DNA of 64,000 bases, taken from Merluccius polli (Eukaryota > Chordata > Actinopteri > Gadiformes > Merlucciidae). This document shows, in pieces, positions 56,699 through 64,000 of the stretch (the stretch's first letter is position 1; the number at the start of each line of letters is the position of its first letter). Location: assembly GCA_030340625.1 (NCBI GenBank), contig JAOPHQ010000624.1:1-64000 (forward strand), in the 5' to 3' direction. A program made the position numbers and the translations under genes. The notes beneath the pieces are model-generated. The model had not been told where the DNA came from. It did not search any database and saw only the letters and a list, made by a program, of their open reading frames with translations.

Positions 56699-57969
56699 TG
56701 TCAAGTTGTACAGTTTTTGTTTTGGTGTTTGATAAGTTTTTCAGTCTGTTTGGTTTGTTTGGATTATCCTCTGTGCATTTTTCCCCAACTTGAAATGGAT
56801 GTGACACTGATGGAGCTGAAGGCACTGGAATTTACTCAAAGACTTGGGACAAGACAACTTTGTTCCGTTTTGGTTTCTCTTTTTTTTCTTTTTATTTCGA
56901 GTTCAAGGTACAAGTCCAAGGTAATTTAAGACAGTTAGTACCAGTAAACAGAGCAGGAGTCTTTTGTCCCTTTAGTCCCTTGGTTAGCTAGTCAGTTACA
57001 GTAGTTAGCAGTAGCTAGCAGTAGAGTAGCTAGAGTAGCTAGCAGTAGCTAGCAGTAGCTAGCAGTAGAGTAGCTAGAGTAGCTAGCAGTAGCTAGCAGT
57101 AGCTAGCAGTAGAGTAGCTAGAGTAGCTAGCAGTAGGTAAAAAACCTGAAGGGAGACATGGCAGAATAGGGAACATGACAAGTTAATTAGGCAATAATGT
57201 GCAATGGTTTGTGCAAAATGCAAATATGTAATGTGCAAAAAATGCTTAATATAAATATGCCATAAAAAATAAACATTGTAACATAAGTTAGACATAAATA
57301 TAGACTTTGTACAAAAATAGAATTATATAGACATTAAATATCCAAGTTCACTTTACCATAAGCAACCCTACTATTGCCTATAAGCGTCTGCAGCATTCAA
57401 ACAGTATTAAACGCAAATGTCAAGCGTTAGTACACATCACGCCAACTTGGGCCTGGCCATTAACCTTACAAAGTTACAAGGGGTGAAACAAAAGAAGAAA
57501 ACTATTTGCTGAACCAGTGCGAAGACCAATGCTACCACATAATGCACCGTCGCGAGACAAACAGTTTAAATGCCATTAAGTCTCGCTACAAACAACCAGT
57601 TCTACCGCGATGTAAACAAAACCCACAGTGCTTACCGGCTGCCTCTCCGAGTTTCAGTGTCACGCAAAGGATTTCCAAATTATTTAAGTCACGCACAGCA
57701 AGCTTTTGTGTGCGACTCTCGCCAGTGTTTCTCCCAACTGAGACGCAAACCACCTAATTAAACCACCCGTGTGCCGAGTTTGCTGCAAAACCAAATCAGC
57801 TCGATAGCGGACAGCTGACGCTGATTAGTCGGCTCACGCTTCTCTTAATTAGCTTGCGTTTACCATGGCAAAGGCAACACCCATTTTTTTCTACAGTTTT
57901 TTCCTTTTTTCCCCCGTGCGCTTTTTCCAGTGAAACTAAAATCAGCTGCAGACCTAGTCTGACGCGACA
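56699..57969 (-). repeat. 5' LTR of the BEL/Pao element
   Basis: 1,271 bp, about 99% identical to the 3' LTR apart from indels. Short ORFs in the LTRs occur twice only because the LTRs are duplicated. Confidence 0.92.
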
Positions 57970-58043
57970 ATATATATATATATATATATAAATAAATAAT
58001 TATATATATGTATAATTATTTTTTTCGACGTAATAAATATATA

Positions 58044-58094
<51 letters not shown>

Positions 58095-58150
58095 TTATAT
58101 ATATGTATAATTATTTTAATTATATACAATTATTATATTATTATAATTAT
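57970..58150. repeat. AT-rich (TA)n and palindromic tract
   Basis: TATATATA blocks alternating with AATAATTATATATATGTATA, partly duplicated. It forms the right-hand insertion site of the retroelement. Confidence 0.95.
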
Positions 58151-59223
58151 ATACAATTATTTAGTCATAATTTTATAAGTAGACCATGTAGCTATGTAGT
58201 TTATCGTTATAACAAGATCTGTATCTGACCATTGACATACATATTTATATATGTATTTATTTATTATATACGGAGACCACCAGACCTCCTCGAAGCAACG
58301 AAAATGGCCTATTAACAAGCTCTATTAAATCCCAAGAAAGAAGACGCCATACCTGCTCGAAGCTCGCAAGATTCATTAGATTTATTTGTTTATTATTATG
58401 AGCACGATACATAACTATTGGTGCATAATTGCACTATCTGCTGCAAAAGTCAGTATCCATAATATAAAGCATTTACCCCCCTGTTGCATTTCTGGTTTTG
58501 ACACATAACTGTGGAGGGTGCACTGTAGCCTACTATCTGCGCACTTCCCTTATGAAGTCAAATAAAGTCTCCCAATTGAAATGATTTGGTTTGTATTTGG
58601 TTCTGTGTAGCACAAAATAAGTCGGACAATCGTGCACGAGCATGAGCACGCGATGCATAACTAGAGCTGCGCACACCCCTTCTGAAGCCTCTCGCTCTCT
58701 CTCGTTCAAGACGACAAGATGCCTTAGATAGCAAAAAATATCTATCAAATAACTATTAACATAACGCAAAATGACCGCAAATGGTAGATATGATGTTAGG
58801 TAAACACACTAAACTAAAATGTCAACAACTTTTTGGGGATGGGTGACGTGGATTGGCTATGACCACAAACAGTGCGAGGTGAAAATGCATAGTGAGTGGC
58901 GTGCCGCCACCTGCAGTCCAACCATTTCATATCTTAATTGCCGATACATTATAATGTATCTCGGCGGTTTTTCCTCACTCTCCTGATTCTACCTGAAGGC
59001 TTATCAGAACAAAAAAAATAATGTAGCCAAAATATATGTCTATATGCATGGAAGGGGAGTTTAAATACATTCAAAACAACAACAGAAATGAAGAGAAATT
59101 GTCACAAAGTCGATCTGTGGTCAACTGATTTGGTCTGCTTGTCTTGATCAGCGATTGGGCGCAAACACTTCAAATGCATTGGCTGAGAGAAAAGAAGGGC
59201 GGAGATTATTAGCATACTAAAAA
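58151..59223. other. no gene recognised
   Basis: AT-rich sequence with only short, unrecognised frames. Confidence 0.45.
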
Positions 59224-59420
59224 TACGCCGTATTTTACGCGCGTTGTGATGTGCACAAACGCCGTATTTTACGCGCGTTTAAATGGCTAAAACGGCGTTT
59301 TCTACGCGCGTTATTGAAAGGACTTCATTGCGGCGTAAAAAGCGGCGTATCCTTTGCGCATTACGGCGTAAAAAACGCCGTTTTCTCTAATATCGCGGCG
59401 TTTTTTTCGGCGTAATGAAG
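59224..59420. repeat. CGCG-rich interspersed inverted units
   Basis: CGCCGTATTTTACGCGCGTT occurs twice; related GGCGTTTTCTACGCGCGTT and inverse units ATTACGGCGTAAAAAACGCC follow. The block is rich in CpG in an AT-rich surrounding. A 27-base direct duplication (CTTTCTGGCCGGGTTGGC...) follows at 59446-59500. Confidence 0.8.
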
Positions 59421-60016
59421 GTGAACCGTGACTGAATAAGGGCGCTTTCTGGCCGGGTTGGCTTGCCATAGCTTTCTGGCCGGGTTGGCTTGCCATAGAC
59501 GGGCGGACCTATGACCGGCGGGGTTGTCTCAAAATGGAGGAAAAATTCGCGTCCGGCTTGATGCTGCGCCGGACAGGGCATTGAAAAACCGGACAGTCCG
59601 CCTAAAGCCGGACGAATGGCCACCCCAGAGTATTGGCAGCATGCCGGTGTAGCCGTGGCGTTTAGACACACACACGCACAAAAACCCAAAAACCACTAAG
59701 TCTGGGAAAAGACATGTCGCCATGGCAACAGTAAACAACAGCCACTTTCAGTTTGGGTTAAAATACCGGTTGATGTCGCCACTGTTGATCTCGTCATTTG
59801 TGACCGGAGAATTAGCAGAACCTGCCGCATTGGCCAAAGCAGATCTTCTTCGTCGCGCGTGGTGTTTTTTTTTTAGCTATGGATGTAGCCGTGTTCTAGG
59901 GCCAGAACACGATAACTTACCTAATTAGTATGCAAGAATTCGCTCCCTGATTGGTTCGATCCTTGAAGCATGCTAATTCCGTTTCCTACAGTCATAGCGT
60001 AGCCGGGACATTTCCC
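59421..60016. other. no gene recognised
   Basis: Short unrecognised frames only; a motif TAGCCGGGACATTTCCC leads into the telomere-like tract. Confidence 0.4.
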
Positions 60017-60222
60017 TAACCCTAACCATAACCCTAACCCTAACCATAACCTAACCATAACCCTAACCATAACCATAACCTAACCATAACCCTAACCATA
60101 ACCCTAACCATAACCTAACCATAACCCTAACCATAACCCTAACCCTAACCATAACCCTAACCATAACCTAACCATAACCATAATCCTAACCATAACCCTA
60201 ACCCTAACCATAACCCTAATCA
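60017..60222. repeat. telomere-like CCCTAA/CCATAA interstitial array
   Basis: About 35 hexamers or near-hexamers mixing CCCTAA (vertebrate telomere, C-strand) with CCATAA and CTAACCATAAC. The C-strand orientation is constant throughout. Confidence 0.95.
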
Positions 60223-61282
60223 TTAAAACGCAACCTGAATCATTAAAACGTTAACACATTTAAAAAAGCCATCACAAACAATTTCCCGCTCTCAAGAAGG
60301 CATTGAGACCGGCGACGAAACGCGCAGGCACATCATGAGAACCAATGAAGAAGCCCGATTCTTAGCGTGTTCTGGGTACCGTGTTCTCGGTGTCTGAAAT
60401 ACCTCTTTTTTTTCTTCGCGCTTGGAGGTTGATAAACAGGAAGTAGGGCACCAACTCGATTTTTATTTTGTAGTAACAAGTAACGAAGATGGTTATGGGA
60501 AATGTATCGGAGTAAAAGTACACATTTTAGTGTGGAAATGTAGTGGAGTAAAAATAAAAGTTGTCAGAAATATAAATAACGAAGTCAAGTCCAGATACGT
60601 GAAAATTCTACTTAAGTACAGTAACGAAGTATTTGTACTTCGTTACATTACAACAATTATATTCACGATAGGCTATAATCTCTCTGTCAGTCCTCCTCTC
60701 TGTTTGCAGGTGACGTATCACAGAGCTGCCTGGTTGCCTTGGCAACGGTAAACTATAACGCCGCCAACGGCTGCTAATCAGGCGTTCGGGCTCTGGCTCT
60801 GACGTCAACATTCTATCAGCCGTTGGGAGAAAACGAATAAAACCGTTAGCAGAAAACTAATGAAACAAAGACAATATAAACTACAAAACACTAACATTAA
60901 ATCCTACGTATCAGTGGAGTCAGGCAAACGTTACATCTGACTCCCTTCAACATGTTGACTCTGTAATTCGACAACAATCACTCGTAAACAGCAATCTAGT
61001 GCCAACGCGTCCCCGTTTAGGATACCAAGCTAGCGCAAATACTGCTTACAAACGACGAAATACACATCTACAATTCATAACAGTACACTAAATAGAAAAC
61101 CTACTTTACTGACAAACTGTACATGAATGATTATGTGACACTGACCCACCTGAAAGAATCAATTAAACAAAAAGACAAGTGAGTCGGCTGGTCTTCAGCG
61201 GCTTTACTGGTCCCAGTTAACTGCCGACTGAAGAACGCAGCGCAGCCCACAGCTTATATAGCCGCGGGTGGTCTCGCGCCTT
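60223..61282. other. mostly unassigned; MITE-like end at 60460-60655
   Basis: AAGTACAGTAACGAAGTATTTG and GTACTTCGTTACATT near 60610-60650 match the style of a common fish hAT-like MITE end (AAGTAACGAAG near 60477). Only one side is clear. Nothing else was recognised. Confidence 0.4.
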
Positions 61283-61288
61283 TAATAC

Positions 61289-61348
<60 letters not shown>
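61283..61348. repeat. (AAT)n microsatellite
   Basis: About 21 AAT units. Confidence 0.98.
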
Positions 61349-61349
<1 letters not shown>

Positions 61350-61439
61350 CAATGCCTAAAATTGAATGGAAGGGTGTAAAAATGCAAAATAAAGTGCATA
61401 CATATAAAATAACACATTTAAGTAAGTGGCAATAATATA

Positions 61440-61784
61440 TAAATATCCTCTGTGCCACATTGACATCACCAGCTTCGGACCAATTCTCCAGTTTGCGGAG
61501 CATTTCCATTGATGCAGGAAGACGCATTTGATTCTGCACCAGCACTTCTTCTAGAAGATCAAAACAGCGCGCGGAAATTCTGTCCTTCAGCTCCGGCGCT
61601 ATGTGCTGGCCTCCAGCTGCTGCTGGGACGAGGAGCCCAGGTCCGCGTCCTGGGGTGAGAGGTCGAGGCTGGAGGGTTTAAGGTCGAGTTCCCTGAGACG
61701 ACTGTCGTTGTTCATGCGCAGTACGCCGGGCTTCACAACTCTCCTCCATGTCGACATGTACAGCCTGTCAAGATCCCTCAACAC
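61440..61784 (-). pseudogene. unidentified coding-like remnant
   Basis: On the minus strand two frames look protein-like: MSTWRRVVKPGVLRMNNDSR with RLRELDLKPSSLDLSPQD (61784-61610), then after a frame change ELKDRISARCFDLLEEVLVQ and ASMEMLRKLENWSEAGDVNV (to about 61460). I do not recognise the family. The frame break and repeat-rich surroundings favour a pseudogene or transposon fragment. Confidence 0.4.
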
Positions 61785-61903
61785 ACCACCCGGCCTATCT
61801 CCCGTTTCCAGCCGGAAACATTAGTTCACAGTTTTGATGTCCATCAACACGGGCCGGAGGAAGTGCACGTGCGGACCGTTTGATTTGTCACTGTGCATTT
61901 CAT

Positions 61904-62760
61904 TCATGCAGCCTGGCTGCATAGCAGTGTCCGGCACCTGAGACCAAACTGAAGTGCAGCTTGAGGGCATCTCCCTGCCTTCCTACCTTCCATACAGTCT
62001 GAGATCACCAACCATCGGGTTGAGCTGGGGGAGATGAATTTCAGAGGACAGCCACCGCCATTGATGGGCTTGTAGACTCTGTTATAGTCACTCTGGCGCC
62101 TTGCTGAGTGTGCGAACCAGTCGCAGGTTTCTCTTATCATGTAGTCCAGGTTGCTTGGAAGAAGTTGCATTGCTTTATGAGCCACTATATCCAATGAGCG
62201 GCAAACGCAGCGAATAAGATGTAAACTAGGCTGCTTCTGTTTGAGGAGTGTGAACACGGAGTGATTTTCTTCCGACCATGACACTTGCCCCACCATATGT
62301 TTAATGTCCAGGCCACCTTCACTCAGGAAAGAAACCATCGCATCTGATATGCCTTGAGCATCAGCGCTGAGAAGATCAACCAGCCCCAGGTGAGTCCTGA
62401 CACACCTGTTGTTGTGTTTCTGTGGTCGGTACTTCACATATGCAGAGAAGCGTGTTAACTGATATATCGGTGGTTTCGTCCAGACAGAGAGAATATGGAC
62501 ACTCACCAACATCTCCTTTAACTCCTCTCCTCTGAGATGTGGCGCCAGAACAGATGTGATAACAGCTGTCCACTCCCATCTCCTCTTGGAGGAGATCTGA
62601 CCAGTCCTGGACAGCATTGGTGGAAGTGTGGTGGAAGTTCACGACGTTTTTGGTGGTCTTTGACCGTGCCTCGTCCTACACCGGATCCCATCGGTACAGC
62701 AGAAGATTTCACACTGGAAGCACAGCGGGACTTGTGTTTTTCCAAGGGGCTGGAAGGACA
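61904..62760 (-). pseudogene. hAT-superfamily transposase remnant
   Basis: The 237-residue frame (62617-61904) and neighbouring frames contain CLDETTDISVNTLLCIC (DE(T/S)TD motif of hAT-derived proteins, in the 62376-62642 frame), FLSEGGLDIKHMVG, SVFTLLKQKQPSLHLIRCVC, SLDIVAHKAMQLLPS and FISPSSTRWLVISDC. This layout is typical of ZNF862/DUF4371-like hAT transposases. There are at least two frame changes and the C-terminal dimerisation domain is missing. No terminal repeats were located, so this is an isolated fragment. Confidence 0.72.
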
Positions 62761-62799
62761 TCCAGGTGTGCTGCTAAGAGAACCAACAGAGAGCTGAGC

Positions 62800-63605
62800 T
62801 CTGGAGAAACATCTGCTCAGCTTGGAGGATTAACACCGAACCAACGGGAAGGATCATTCAACACACGACAACATCCAGTTGGACCCGCTGGTTTCTTCCC
62901 ATGATGCTTTATGACCCAATACAACACAACGGTAGTCCTTACATGCACACAATAAACACCAGGACTCAATAATACAGTAGCAGACGTTACAAACCTCAAC
63001 AGGTGCACATATCTTTAACACCTGAACATGTTCTGCTGCCGTGTTGTTCCCAACACAACACAGGAATCAATATTCACTTTAAAGTCCTTCACAACATGAA
63101 CACCAGTGGCTTTTCCCATAGCCCGCATTTATGAATATAATATTAATCTGCTTTAAATCAGGTTCCATGTTAGGCGGACAAAAACGTTGTCCAAAATATC
63201 AAACATATTGTAACACATCAATCAATATCTAAAATACATTTCAAATTAGAAATTCAATCTTTGCTTCAAGCTGCTTAGTAAACCCTATGGAAGATCTTAA
63301 AGTCACTTCCTTTCATGGTTAAAATATATCAATAGATTTGATAAAGGCAAAGTTTGTAGCTTGCTCATGAATATTCATTTCTCTGATGGGCTGAGACGCG
63401 ACCTGCCACGCGGTAATCAATACAATAGAGAACCAATCATAATCAATAATCAATACAATAATGAACCGATCATAAACAATAGGTAATCAATACAATAGAG
63501 AACCGATCATAATTGGTATTCAATACAATTATTGAATTCAGTACAATCAGTATATATTATATACTGATTGTACATATATATATAATATATATAATCAGGT
63601 TATAT
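62800..63605. other. no gene recognised
   Basis: A short tandem block of AACCGATCATAATCAATA-type units near 63410-63530; otherwise nothing recognised. Confidence 0.45.

Positions 63606-63607
<2 letters not shown>

Positions 63608-63676
<69 letters not shown>
63608..63676. repeat. (AT)n with flanking inverted arms
   Basis: About 34 AT units flanked by inverse copies of TATAATCAGGTTATA / ATAACCTGATTATA (63585-63605 and 63676-63692). Confidence 0.95.
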
Positions 63677-63678
<2 letters not shown>

Positions 63679-63789
63679 TAACCTGATTATATATTATATA
63701 TATTAACTGATCATTATTTGCGCGATGTGTTATTTGCGCGCAACATAATTTTTGCTCGCGATGTTTGGCGGTGAGATGATGATCATAAA

Positions 63790-64000
63790 CTACAACCCAC
63801 ACAGAGACGCTGAGGAACCAGAACCAGAACCAGACCATAACCCAAACCCAGGGAGGAGGTCCTCCTGGGTGAATGTGGTCCAGAAGGTGTGGATGTGTGT
63901 CAGTGTGTGTGAGGACCCTCCTACACCTGGGGACACTCTGTAGAAGGACAGAGAGCCAGCAGGCCGGTCCAGAAACACTCCTACTCTGGTGGAGTCAGGG
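63790..64000 (-). CDS. B30.2/SPRY domain C-terminus, partial gene
   Basis: On the minus strand, from the window edge: PDSTRVGVFLDRPAGSLSFY, then RVSPGVGG, HTFWTTFTQEDLLPGFGLW and SASLCGL before a stop. The LDRPAGSLSFY, TFTxxxLxPGF and C-terminal SLCGL motifs are those of the PRY/SPRY (B30.2) domain at the end of fish TRIM and NLRC3-like proteins. The rest of the gene lies beyond 64000. SGSGSGSSA before the last motif is an expanded GGTTCT-type repeat. Which family (TRIM, NLR or butyrophilin-like) cannot be told. The domain binds ligand and acts in innate immune recognition. Confidence 0.85.
   Translation of the reverse strand, partial: PDSTRVGVFLDRPAGSLSFYRVSPGVGGSSHTLTHIHTFWTTFTQEDLLPGFGLWSGSGSGSSASLCGL

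Larger units (their letters stand above)
49096..57969 (-). mobile_element. BEL/Pao LTR retrotransposon
   Basis: An 8.9-kb element on the minus strand. Its two LTRs start TGTCAAGTTG and end GACGCGACA when read on the plus strand (TG...CA ends). Internal genes run from 56430 down to about 50531 in the order Gag, protease, RT, RNase H, integrase, which is the BEL/Pao order. Flanks are (G/A)TATA on both sides, consistent with a 4-5 bp duplication but inside simple repeats. Frame breaks make this copy inactive, although the LTRs are nearly identical. Confidence 0.92.

Noticed and set aside
49947..57761. Paired 60-80 residue ORFs at 49.9 and 57.5 kb as duplicated genes
   Set aside because: They lie in the two LTRs of the BEL/Pao element and have no recognisable domain.
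58533..58769. 78-residue minus-strand ORF as a small gene
   Set aside because: No recognised motif, no splice or poly(A) context beyond chance, AT-rich surroundings.

Overview
This window looks like teleost fish nuclear DNA. The evidence is intron-split T-cell receptor (TCR) segments with recombination signals, a B30.2/SPRY domain of the kind expanded in fish, and fish-type repeats: CR1/L2-like and RTE-like LINEs, a BEL/Pao element, hAT and PIF/Harbinger elements, and very long (CA)n and (TA)n tracts. No bacterial-type genes or operons are visible. I cannot name the species.

Layout. At 0.3-1.1 kb two small exons join in frame and end an unidentified gene. At 6.3-14.4 kb, plus strand, lies a TCR gamma cassette. 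It has a V segment split by a hAT element, a V recombination signal (22/23 spacer), a 12-spacer signal plus J segment, and constant-region exons for the Ig domain, a repetitive connecting peptide and the transmembrane/cytoplasmic part. A PIF/Harbinger-like element and a second inverted-repeat element sit in the J-C intron, and a 1.07-kb foldback begins 43 bases after the stop codon. At 20.2-23.9 kb is a 3.69-kb foldback with an 8-bp target duplication. At 25.1-26.25 kb, minus strand, is an intact TRAV/TRDV-type V gene and the 3' part of a second one.

From 29.8 to 41.3 kb the sequence is one 11.5-kb inverted repeat. From the outside in, each arm has a terminal repeat, a 142-bp satellite (33 monomers left, 19 right), a 5'-truncated LINE copy and an older related satellite. 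An AT-rich palindromic core lies in the middle. From 42.2 to 49.1 kb is a TATAGT-type array interrupted by an LTR-like insert and an RTE-like LINE, which itself carries a hAT element. A BEL/Pao retrotransposon with nearly identical LTRs fills 49.1-58.0 kb. The last 6 kb hold telomere-like repeats, hAT transposase debris and, at the right edge, the C-terminus of a B30.2/SPRY gene on the minus strand.

How the parts work together. The only coherent gene system is the TCR gamma V-J-C set, with the nearby V genes of TRA/TRD type. V(D)J recombination would join the 23-type V signal to the 12-type J signal, and splicing would join J to C; all exon phases agree (phase 1). The local V is broken by the hAT insertion, so this cassette would need another V gene to be productive. 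The rest of the window is mostly transposable elements and tandem repeats, several nested with readable target-site duplications.
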